A stretch of DNA of 64,000 nt. Source: an uncultured Oscillospiraceae bacterium. Lineage in GTDB: Bacteria > Bacillota > Clostridia > Oscillospirales > Oscillospiraceae. The notes under the pieces are model-generated. The model saw only the letters and a program-made list of their open reading frames with translations. It had not been told where the DNA came from and did no database searches. Positions 57,487 through 64,000 of the stretch are shown here, piece after piece; within the stretch, counting starts at the first letter, position 1, and every line of letters begins with the position of its first letter. Location: the NCBI GenBank assembly GCA_934654755.1, contig CAKUGQ010000007.1, forward strand, positions 1 through 64,000, read 5' to 3'. The position numbers and the translations under genes are program-made.

Positions 57487-58509
57487 ATGAAAGCGGCTGT
57501 GGTAACGAGGCTCGGCACGCTGGAGGTGCTTGACGTCCCGCAGCCTGTCGTGGGCGAATACGACGCGCTTTGCGAGATGCGTTACGGCTCCACCTGCGCC
57601 GGAACGGACATTCATCTGATGGACGGCCTGCATCCGAATCCTGTTGCGTTCCCGACCGTTCTCGGGCATGAGAGCGTCGGCCGTGTTGTTGCAGTCGGCA
57701 GCCGAGTGAGGAACTATCGCGTGGGCGATTTGGTAACGCGCGTCGGCGCACCGGCGGGACTGCTGGAAGGGCTTGGCTCCAACTGGGGCGGCTTTGCGCA
57801 GTACGGCATTGCGCGTGACCATTGGCAGATGCGCAGTGACGGCGTAGCAGAATCCGAGTGGGCACGCTACCGTGTCAACCAGATTGTTGCGCCGCAGATT
57901 GATGAAAAGGCGGCGCCGATGATTATCACATGGCGTGAAACGCTGTCGTATATCCGCCGTATCGGTGTACGCGCCGGACAGCGTGTGATTGTTATCGGCT
58001 CCGGCGCCAATGCGCTTTCGCTTACGGCGCATTGCTGTAACACGGGCGCGTTTGTGGTCTGCGTTGGCAGTGCTTCGCGTGAAGCGGATTTTCGCAAGCT
58101 GTCCATTGCGGATTACCTGAACTATAAGGATCCGCAGCTTGCCGCACAATACGCCGAACGCTTCTCCGGGGCATCGGTTGACTTTCTGATCGACGGTGTC
58201 GGTGCAGACAAAACCGTCAATATGCTGCTTCCGTTCCTGAAAGAGGAAGGCGTGCTCGGAAACTACGGCTGGAACGGGCGTTTCACCTACGCGCTCAACC
58301 CCTTCTGCGCCAAACGCAGCTTCCGCGTTTATGCGGGCGGCTACGATGAGGAGGAGTCAAACGGCGAGGTACAGTCGCTGGTTCTTCAGGGGAAGCTTCG
58401 CGCGGAGCTGTGGTATGATATGCAGAAACCATTCGCGCTGGATGATATTTCTGCGGCGTACGACAGTTTGAGACGTCATGAGGCACTAAAATATTTGATT
58501 AAACTATAA
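57487..58509 (+). CDS. Zinc-type medium-chain dehydrogenase
   Basis: 340 residues from MKAAVVTRLGTLEVLDVPQP. Catalytic zinc residues are seen in STCAGTDIHLMDG (Cys) and LGHESVGRVVAVG (His, Glu), and the Rossmann site is VIVIGSGANALSL. The four-Cys structural zinc loop is absent. Such enzymes oxidise polyols, sugars or sugar acids with NAD(P). It belongs to the importer operon (1 nt after livF), so it probably handles the imported compound or a product of its cleavage, e.g. by oxidising or reducing the sugar alcohol group. Confidence 0.87.
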   Translation: MKAAVVTRLGTLEVLDVPQPVVGEYDALCEMRYGSTCAGTDIHLMDGLHPNPVAFPTVLGHESVGRVVAVGSRVRNYRVGDLVTRVGAPAGLLEGLGSNWGGFAQYGIARDHWQMRSDGVAESEWARYRVNQIVAPQIDEKAAPMIITWRETLSYIRRIGVRAGQRVIVIGSGANALSLTAHCCNTGAFVVCVGSASREADFRKLSIADYLNYKDPQLAAQYAERFSGASVDFLIDGVGADKTVNMLLPFLKEEGVLGNYGWNGRFTYALNPFCAKRSFRVYAGGYDEEESNGEVQSLVLQGKLRAELWYDMQKPFALDDISAAYDSLRRHEALKYLIKL

Positions 58510-58527
58510 TAGGGCTTTCAGAATACG

Positions 58528-58556
58528 TTGACAGATGGTAGAATTTGTGGTATAAT
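58528..58556 (+). promoter_or_regulatory. Perfect-consensus promoter of the GntR gene
   Basis: TTGACA (58528-58533), 17-bp spacer and TATAAT (58551-58556) with an extended TGG. It gives the regulator its own promoter in addition to possible read-through from the importer operon. Confidence 0.88.
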
Positions 58557-58598
58557 ACACAGATAGTCACGTTTTTGAAAGCATTTGGAGGGATCTCA

Positions 58599-59309
58599 AT
58601 GGTAGCGGTGGAGCGCGTCTCTGCGGTTCAGCAGGTGGAGAAGCGCCTGTCTGAGTATATTCTCAGCGAGCAGGTTCGAATCGGGGATAAGCTCCCTACG
58701 GAGAAACAGCTCTGTGAGCAGCTTGCCGTCGGACGCGGAACCGTCCGTGAGGCTGTGCGTCTTTTACAGGCGCGCGGTCTGGTGGAGATGCGCGCCGGTC
58801 GCGGCGCTTTTGTCGCCAGTAAGATCGAACTGGGTGAGGGCGATGTGGCCGAGTGGTTCCGAGCCAATGAAGTGCAGATCAAGGATCTGATCGATGTCCG
58901 AGCCGCCATAGAGCCGTATGCCACCCGCCTGGCGATTATGCGCTGTACCGATGCCGATGTGGCTCGCCTTGCGGAGATTCACCATACCTCTGAGGAGGCT
59001 GCGGTGGTTCATGACGCGGCTACGGTTGCCCGCTGTGATACGGAATTTCATCGCGCAATCATTGAGATGACCGGTAATATGCTTTTTGTGGACATTAACA
59101 ATCGCATTACCGATGCGCTGAAGCCCTTCCGTTATAACACCTTTGTGATCCCTAACAATGTACGGAACGTTGTTCCGGCGCATAATGCGGTTGTCAATGC
59201 CTTTGAGCGGCGCAACCCTGTTCTCGGAGAACATGCGATGGCGCTGCACATCGAGGCGATTCTGACCGATCTGGAGGCCAGCAAGGAATACTCCGCAGAC
59301 CAGCCATAA
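58599..59309 (+). CDS. GntR-family regulator (FCD/FadR subfamily)
   Basis: 236 residues from MVAVERVSAVQQVEK; GGAGG is 7 nt before the ATG. The N-terminal winged HTH has LSEYILSEQVRIGDKLPTEKQLCEQLAVGRGTVREAVRLLQARG, and the C-terminal FCD domain has DLIDVRAAIEPYATRLA, the metal-site Asp and His of RCDTEFHRAIIEMTGN, and HNAVVNAFERRN..LGEHAMALHIEAI. FCD regulators respond to small carboxylic acids, including sugar acids and oxo-acids. It closes the importer operon and is the natural candidate to bind the repeated operator between the two divergent operons. Confidence 0.93.
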   Translation: MVAVERVSAVQQVEKRLSEYILSEQVRIGDKLPTEKQLCEQLAVGRGTVREAVRLLQARGLVEMRAGRGAFVASKIELGEGDVAEWFRANEVQIKDLIDVRAAIEPYATRLAIMRCTDADVARLAEIHHTSEEAAVVHDAATVARCDTEFHRAIIEMTGNMLFVDINNRITDALKPFRYNTFVIPNNVRNVVPAHNAVVNAFERRNPVLGEHAMALHIEAILTDLEASKEYSADQP

Positions 59310-59344
59310 AGTATAAGCCGCCCTCAAGGGGCGGCTTATACTTT
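59308..59344 (+). terminator. Terminator of the GntR gene
   Basis: AAAGTATAAGCCGCCC and GGGCGGCTTATACTTT form a 16-bp stem overlapping the last base pair of the stop codon. Confidence 0.9.
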
Positions 59345-59371
59345 ACAATAACGGAGAGGATAGGTGGATTG

Positions 59372-60004
59372 ATGAATTATAGAGTGATTTCCATGGAGCA
59401 CAGTCCGCGAAGGGCGCAGTTTGAGTTGTTTTCACGGATGGACAATCCCTATGTCGGTGCGACGGTAGAAGTTGACATCACTTCTCTGCGCGGACGCTGC
59501 CGCAGGGAAGCGCTTCCTTTTTTTCTGAGCATGAACTACTGTGTCGGACGCGCGGCCAACGCGGTGCCGGAGCTCCGCCGCAGGATATGGGAAGGGAAAG
59601 TTGTTGAATTTGACTGCTGCGATACTTCACACACGGTTCTGCGAGAGGACGACAGCTATGTATACTGCCGCTTGAATTGTATGCAGACTTTTGACAGTTA
59701 CCTGCCGGAGGCGCTCCGTTTACATGAGGCTGCCCGTCTGCACGGCAGCCTGGACGACGGCGAAGATTCCGTGAGCCTGCTGTTTATTTCTACGCTCCCG
59801 TGGATCCATTACAGCGCGCTGACACAGCCGACACCGATACCTGCTGACTCCAATCCCCGTATTGTTTGGGGAAGGTATTTGGAACGGGACGGATGTTGCA
59901 CGCTTCCCGTGACGATTCTTGCCAATCATGCCCTGGTTGACGGCTTGCATATCGGCCGCTTTTACCGGCGCCTGGGGGAAATACTTGCGGATTTCGGACG
60001 GTAA
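59372..60004 (+). CDS. Chloramphenicol-acetyltransferase-family protein
   Basis: 210 residues from MNYRVISMEHSPRRAQFE. The family features are FLSMNYCVGRAANAVPELRRRI (CatA-like helix), the catalytic NHALVDGLHIGRF near the end (HHAVCDGYH in CAT, with the second His, the base, kept) and LPVTILANH before it. CAT-family trimers acetylate chloramphenicol or other hydroxylated small molecules with acetyl-CoA. Many gut homologues of this type act on unknown acceptors, so drug resistance cannot be assumed. Not linked by operon to its neighbours. Confidence 0.83.
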   Translation: MNYRVISMEHSPRRAQFELFSRMDNPYVGATVEVDITSLRGRCRREALPFFLSMNYCVGRAANAVPELRRRIWEGKVVEFDCCDTSHTVLREDDSYVYCRLNCMQTFDSYLPEALRLHEAARLHGSLDDGEDSVSLLFISTLPWIHYSALTQPTPIPADSNPRIVWGRYLERDGCCTLPVTILANHALVDGLHIGRFYRRLGEILADFGR

Positions 60005-60068
60005 ATAGATTCTCCGCCGACGCTCTTTATCGGTGGAGGTCGGACTGTAATAACGGACGATTATCGAT

Positions 60069-60105
60069 AAAATGGGGGAACCCCGGAAGGGGATCCCCCT
60101 ATTTT
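60069..60105. terminator. Bidirectional terminator
   Basis: AAAATGGGGG-A-ACCCC with GGGG-A-TCCCCCTATTTT, a symmetric interrupted stem with A and T tracts, between the convergent acetyltransferase and reductase genes. Confidence 0.8.
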
Positions 60106-60128
60106 GTACCGTGTGTCTGGCGTTTTGT

Positions 60129-61274
60129 TTATCCGGGCAGTTCGATGGACAAATCGCTGCGAGGGAAGCATGAACAGGGGTGAATGTACCCATACTCGCG
60201 GTCGGCGCGGCGGCGGCCGTCGTTTTCCGGCGGACAGAAGACATCGCCGGACAGGAGCTTTGTACGGCACCAGCCGCAACTCCCGCCGCGGCAGCGCGAG
60301 GGGACATACAACCCTGCGCGTTCCAATGCAACCAGCAGCGGCTCGTCTGTGCGAGCCGGGACAGTTGTTTCCGTATTTCCCTGTCGGACAGACAGAGAAA
60401 CGGCGGCCTGCTGCGTCTTTGCAGCGGGAGAGGGCGGCAGGGGATCGTGGCGTACCGCCTCCGGCGCAACGCCGAGCGAAGCCAGCTCAGCCAATACATG
60501 GATGCAGAAATCGCCTGTGCCGCAGATGAAGAAACGACTGCCTTGCGGAGCGTATTTTTGTATTATCTCTGCGTCAATGATACCGTGCTCACAACCTTCG
60601 CGTCGTTCGTCCTGTAAAACGTGGATGATACGCAGACGGTCGCAGGAGCTGCAAAGCGCAGCAAGCTCATCGGCGAAGAGCGCCGATGCGTAGTTCTGAT
60701 TGCCGTAGAGAATCGTCAGTCGGAACGGCTCGGTACCGTCCGCAACGGCCTGCGCCATGGAAAGATAAGGCGTGATGCCGGAGCCGCCTGCAAGCGCAAC
60801 GATCTCCGTGGGGTCGCGCAGCGGCTCATAAACCGCATCGCCGCAAGGGGCGACAAAGCAAACCGTTGTGCCTACCTGCCAGGTATCATGGATCCACTGC
60901 GACGCAAATCCACCCGGAACCCCTTCGACGGCGATGGCCAGAAGGCACTGTATACCCTGCGCCGGGGAGGAGCAGATCGAATATGCCCGCGTCAGACGAC
61001 TTTTGCCGACGGAAAGCCGCAGGCTCAGGTACTGCCCTGCGCGGAAGTATATTGGACGATCGCAGCGCAGCCAATAGCGCCTTGTGAAACCAAGCGTGTC
61101 GATTCTTTCGATCCGTGCGGAAAATACTTCAGGATGCAGCACATCCGCGAGCCGCGCAAGGGGATCATCGGCGACGATCGGGACATTCTGTGCGGCGGCA
61201 ATCGCCGCGTCGCGCCGCGCAGGAAGCGTCGTCAGCTTGTAGAGGTCCGCAAGAATTGTAAGCTTGCTGTTCAT
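60129..61274 (-). CDS. Ferredoxin reductase fused to a 2Fe-2S ferredoxin domain
   Basis: 381 residues from MNSKLTILADL; AAAGGAG is about 6 nt before the ATG. An FNR-type FAD domain (about 45-150; RAGQYLSLRLSVGKSRLTRAYSICSSP) and an NAD(P) domain (about 155-270; LAGGSGITPYLSMA, FFICGTGDFC) precede a plant-type 2Fe-2S domain with CRGGSCGWC and the fourth Cys in HPCSC. It carries electrons from NAD(P)H to a partner. The partner is probably the FAD enzyme overlapping it by 4 nt (ATGA). Confidence 0.9.
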   Translation of the reverse strand: MNSKLTILADLYKLTTLPARRDAAIAAAQNVPIVADDPLARLADVLHPEVFSARIERIDTLGFTRRYWLRCDRPIYFRAGQYLSLRLSVGKSRLTRAYSICSSPAQGIQCLLAIAVEGVPGGFASQWIHDTWQVGTTVCFVAPCGDAVYEPLRDPTEIVALAGGSGITPYLSMAQAVADGTEPFRLTILYGNQNYASALFADELAALCSSCDRLRIIHVLQDERREGCEHGIIDAEIIQKYAPQGSRFFICGTGDFCIHVLAELASLGVAPEAVRHDPLPPSPAAKTQQAAVSLSVRQGNTETTVPARTDEPLLVALERAGLYVPSRCRGGSCGWCRTKLLSGDVFCPPENDGRRRADREYGYIHPCSCFPRSDLSIELPG

Positions 61275-62803
61275 ACCTGCTCCTTTCCCGCGAGGCGACT
61301 GAGCGCCAGCTCCGCACCGATACGCCCACTGGTGTAGTTCGCATTGTAGCCGTTTCCGCGGACACCGGCCGCGCCGATGGGAATGAGACCGGGCAGATCG
61401 CAATCCCTGTCGAACTGCATGGCACGGGCCATAACGCCGTCCCAGCCTTCGGGGGCAAATCCGTAAGCGGCGCCCTCGGGCGTGCCGAGCCAATGTGCAA
61501 AGCTGACGGGGGAGGCGATGGAGAGCTCTTCAATATGCGGCTGCAAGTCGATTCCCGTCTTACGGCGAAACAGAGTCAGAAGCCGGCGTGCAAAGGCGTT
61601 TTTCTTTGCATTATACTTTTCCGGGGAGATTTCATGCCAGTCTGCGGCGCTCTGAAAGGCCGTCAGACTGCATGTGCAGCAGCCTTCGGGGGAGGCGGCA
61701 GGGTTGGCAAGGTCATAACAAACAAAGATGGCGTACTCGTTTGTCTCTGCGTGCTTCATGGCCTCTGCCTCAAGGCGTGAGTCGGCGCTGCCGGCCAGCA
61801 TAATGGTATAGTCGCGGATGCCGAGCTGCTGCGCGGTGCGGTTCAGACCAAGGTGCAGCGTGAACACATGCCCGAGACGCCGCCCCGCCCGCGCCGCCGA
61901 AAGACGGCGCTGTCGCTCGGAGACCAACTCCGGCGGGACCATTTTTCCGTAAAGCACATCCGGATTCACATTGGCAAGCACGCAGCGGCAGGCGATATCG
62001 CCGTGGTCGGTGTGCACGCCGCACAGCTTCCCGTTTTCAAAGAGGATACGCTCGGCACTTACGCCAAGGCGAATGCGTCCTCCGAGGGTGCGAAAGCGCT
62101 CGAGCAGGGCAAGACTCAGACCGTGCGCATTCTGCACGGGAATATAGGGGCCGAGGGAGACATAACGATAAAACATGGAGGCGTAGTGGATAAAGCTCAG
62201 TCGGTCGAGCGGCACGCCGAGATAACTCCAATATGCACCGAGAATATCTCTGACGCGCATCGGCAAATCCAGCGCGTCGAACACCTGGCTGACGGTGTAG
62301 GTTCCATAACGGAGCGCACCGGCATAGTGCCGCAGCAACGAGACCGGGTGTTCACCGCCTCCCGCGCCGAGGAAGCCCAACGCTTCATCCGTTTCTCGAG
62401 CGAGGTCGAAAAACTTCGTAACACATTCACGCGAGCCGGGAGCGTAGTATTCCGTCGCCGCAATGAAGGATTCCGTCCCTGCCGGGAGCGTTACATCCAA
62501 AGGCGTGCCGTCCGAGCCGGTTGCGATCAGGCGGAAACAGTGTTTCAGAGGCAGAAAATCCGCTTTTACGCCCCAGCGCTCAAACAGCGCACGGACGCCG
62601 CCGCCTGCACCGGGGGCACCGTAGTCGCAAAGCTCATGCATGGACAGGTCAAATTCAAAGCGTCCGCGGCGGAATGCGGTGGCACAGCCACCCGGTTGGA
62701 GCTGCCGTTCCAGTAGAAGCACCTGCTTGCCCGCCGATGCCAGACAAAGTGCGGCGGAAAGTCCGGCGTTGCCGGCACCGACGATTACGGCGTCATAGAT
62801 CAT
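61271..62803 (-). CDS. FAD enzyme of the phytoene-desaturase/carotenoid-isomerase type
   Basis: 510 residues from MIYDAVIVGAGNAGLSAA; AAGGAG is 6 nt before the ATG. N-terminal dinucleotide fold (VGAGNAGLSAALCLASAGKQVLLLERQLQPGG), DLSMHELCDYG region, YSYLGVPLDRLSFIHYA and C-terminal GLIPIGAAGVRGNGYNANYTSGRIGA as in the CrtI/CrtISO/retinol-saturase group, which desaturates, isomerises or saturates polyene lipids. There is no phytoene synthase in the window. It overlaps the reductase gene and follows an ABC exporter by 13 nt, so the set may make and export a modified lipid or polyene. Confidence 0.88.
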   Translation of the reverse strand: MIYDAVIVGAGNAGLSAALCLASAGKQVLLLERQLQPGGCATAFRRGRFEFDLSMHELCDYGAPGAGGGVRALFERWGVKADFLPLKHCFRLIATGSDGTPLDVTLPAGTESFIAATEYYAPGSRECVTKFFDLARETDEALGFLGAGGGEHPVSLLRHYAGALRYGTYTVSQVFDALDLPMRVRDILGAYWSYLGVPLDRLSFIHYASMFYRYVSLGPYIPVQNAHGLSLALLERFRTLGGRIRLGVSAERILFENGKLCGVHTDHGDIACRCVLANVNPDVLYGKMVPPELVSERQRRLSAARAGRRLGHVFTLHLGLNRTAQQLGIRDYTIMLAGSADSRLEAEAMKHAETNEYAIFVCYDLANPAASPEGCCTCSLTAFQSAADWHEISPEKYNAKKNAFARRLLTLFRRKTGIDLQPHIEELSIASPVSFAHWLGTPEGAAYGFAPEGWDGVMARAMQFDRDCDLPGLIPIGAAGVRGNGYNANYTSGRIGAELALSRLAGKEQV

Positions 62804-62816
62804 ACCGTTCTCCTTG

Positions 62817-64000
62817 TCAAATTGCATACTGACTCTGGTAGAGCCGATAATAGAAACCCTGCTTCTCCAGAAGCTGTGTGTGCGTACCCTGTTCAACAAC
62901 CTGACCTTGATCGATCACCAGAATCAGATCGGAGTCTACGATGGTTGACAGTCGGTGCGCAATGACAAAACAGGTGCGCTCGCGCATCAGATTATCCATT
63001 GCCTTTTGCAGCAGAATCTCCGTGCGTGTGTCAACATTGGAGGTGGCTTCATCGAGAATAAGCAGACGGCGGTCGGCCAACATTGCGCGGGCGATGGTCA
63101 GAAGCTGCTTCTGGCCGCCGGAGAGATTTGTCATGTCGTCGCCGACGATGGTGTCGTAGCCGTCCGGGAGGGTTCGGATGAAGTGGTCGCAGTAGGCACG
63201 TTCACAGGCGGAGACGATCTCTTCGCGTGTGGCGTCCGGTTTACCGTAGGCAACATTTTCGGCGATGGTTCCGCGGAACAGCCATGTGTCCTGAAGGACC
63301 ATGGCAAACTGACTCCGCAATGCCTCACGCGAGAGAGTTGCGCAGTCGATGCCGTCGATGAGAATGCGGCCCTTATCCACGTCGTAGAAGCGCATGAGCA
63401 GATTGACGATCGTGGTTTTTCCTGCGCCGGTCGGGCCGACGATGGCGACGTTCATTCCCTTTTTTACATCGATTGAGAGATCGTGAATCAGCGGCTTGAC
63501 GGTGCTGTAGGAAAAATCAACGTGTTCGAAGCGAACGTTACCTTCGGCGCCGCCGGGAAGTGTTCCGTCAGCCTGCGGCTCCTCGGGAAGATCGAGAAGT
63601 TTGAATACGCGCCTGGCGGCGGCTTTGGTATGATTCAATCCGCCGAAGCCGCCCGCAATCTGCTCCAACGGCGAAGCAAACTGCTTCGCATAGAGCAGAA
63701 CGGTAACAAGAATACCGACCGATTGGATTGTCCCGCCGATAAGCAGCCAGCCGCCGACCAGACAGATCAGCAGATACGCCATTGCGTTGGAAAACGCGAT
63801 GATCGGCTGCACGACGGAGGACGTGAAGTTTGCTTTGACCTCTGCCTCGGCACGGGTACGGTTGACCGCGTCGTGCTTTTGCCGGGTGTAGTCCTCCAGA
63901 TTGTAGGCCTTTGTCGTGGCGAAGTTCGTGAAGGATTCTTCAACGACGGAGTTCTGCTCGCCGTCAAGCGTGAACATACGGAAAAAGTGTTTTTCGCTTT
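62817..64000 (-). CDS. ABC half-transporter, MsbA/LmrA type (5' end outside window)
   Basis: The frame is open to the right edge, so the N-terminus lies beyond 64000. Visible are the last part of the membrane domain (SNAMAYLLICLVGGWLLIGG and neighbouring helices) and a complete ATPase: Walker A GPTGAGKTTIVN, Q-loop MVLQDTWLFRGTIAENV, signature NLSGGQKQLLTIARAML, Walker B LLILDEATSNVD and switch His in IAHRLST. Such exporters work as dimers or heterodimers and move lipids, peptides or drugs outward. It is co-directional with the FAD enzyme and reductase genes, 13 nt apart. Confidence 0.92.
   Translation of the reverse strand, partial: SEKHFFRMFTLDGEQNSVVEESFTNFATTKAYNLEDYTRQKHDAVNRTRAEAEVKANFTSSVVQPIIAFSNAMAYLLICLVGGWLLIGGTIQSVGILVTVLLYAKQFASPLEQIAGGFGGLNHTKAAARRVFKLLDLPEEPQADGTLPGGAEGNVRFEHVDFSYSTVKPLIHDLSIDVKKGMNVAIVGPTGAGKTTIVNLLMRFYDVDKGRILIDGIDCATLSREALRSQFAMVLQDTWLFRGTIAENVAYGKPDATREEIVSACERAYCDHFIRTLPDGYDTIVGDDMTNLSGGQKQLLTIARAMLADRRLLILDEATSNVDTRTEILLQKAMDNLMRERTCFVIAHRLSTIVDSDLILVIDQGQVVEQGTHTQLLEKQGFYYRLYQSQYAI

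Noticed and set aside
59372..60004. Calling the CAT-family gene a chloramphenicol resistance gene
   Set aside because: Sequence is shorter and has NHALVDG instead of HHAVCDG; many relatives have other acceptors, so resistance cannot be claimed.
1..64000. CRISPR arrays, rRNA, tRNA, insertion sequences or a replication origin
   Set aside because: No regularly spaced repeats, no tRNA T-loop/anticodon patterns or rRNA cores, no transposase or DnaA-box clusters were recognised by eye.

Overview
The window reads as a chromosomal segment of an anaerobic, endospore-forming, Gram-positive member of the Clostridia, most likely an Oscillospirales/Ruminococcaceae-type gut bacterium. The grounds are spoVAD/spoVAE and SleC-type spore cortex-lysis genes, S-layer-homology (SLH) surface proteins, MurT plus a GatD-like protein, a biotin-dependent Na+-translocating decarboxylase, strong AGGAGG-type ribosome sites and a moderately GC-rich base composition. 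No rRNA, tRNA, CRISPR array or intact transposase was seen. The organism assignment is inference from gene content.

Layout. 0-2.5 kb: 3' end of a repetitive coiled-coil SLH protein and a small membrane protein. 2.6-4.7 kb: minus-strand cluster resembling SleC, with the N-terminal (pro) region on its own cistron. 4.8-10.2 kb: lipoprotein, small helical protein, phosphoribosyltransferase, spoVAD-spoVAE followed by a 46-residue Asn/Gln peptide gene, HAD phosphatase and glycerophosphodiesterase. 10.3-20.2 kb: two very large exported proteins, a subtilase with an internal dockerin-like segment and an SLH/beta-helix protein. 20.3-22.4 kb: murT and a gatD-like gene that lacks the expected glutaminase residues. 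22.4-31 kb: SpoU methyltransferase, MacB-type ABC exporter and the decarboxylase operon (oadG, biotin carrier, oadB, oadA). 31-35.6 kb: a degenerate Ser/Thr kinase with an Fn3-like ectodomain, divergent from a zinc-ribbon/Ig-like membrane protein.

35.6-40.8 kb is a decayed accessory island. It holds a truncated toxin tail with an Imm40-like immunity gene, a pair of small paralogues with Sm-like repeats, a broken sensor-kinase/response-regulator pair, and long stretches without convincing genes. 40.8-45.8 kb: an EF-G paralogue, 3-hydroxyacyl-CoA dehydrogenase divergent from a LysR regulator, and a hypothetical gene.

45.9-59.3 kb is the most interesting region. It has two divergent operons with mirrored promoters and a 17-bp repeated candidate operator. 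The minus arm encodes an RbsD-type mutarotase, a KdsD-like SIS isomerase, a ribokinase-family kinase, an HpcH/HpaI aldolase, a sialate-lyase-like protein, an SDR and a second DapA-family protein. The plus arm encodes a third DapA-family protein, a complete Liv-type ABC importer, a zinc-type dehydrogenase and an FCD-type GntR regulator. Together they suggest uptake and retro-aldol breakdown of a 3-deoxy-2-ulosonic acid, with D-arabinose (from Kdo) as the sugar that best explains the isomerase. The substrate is inferred, not shown. 59.4-64 kb: a CAT-family acetyltransferase, then a minus-strand set of ABC exporter (cut by the window edge), carotenoid-isomerase-like FAD enzyme and ferredoxin-reductase/2Fe-2S fusion.
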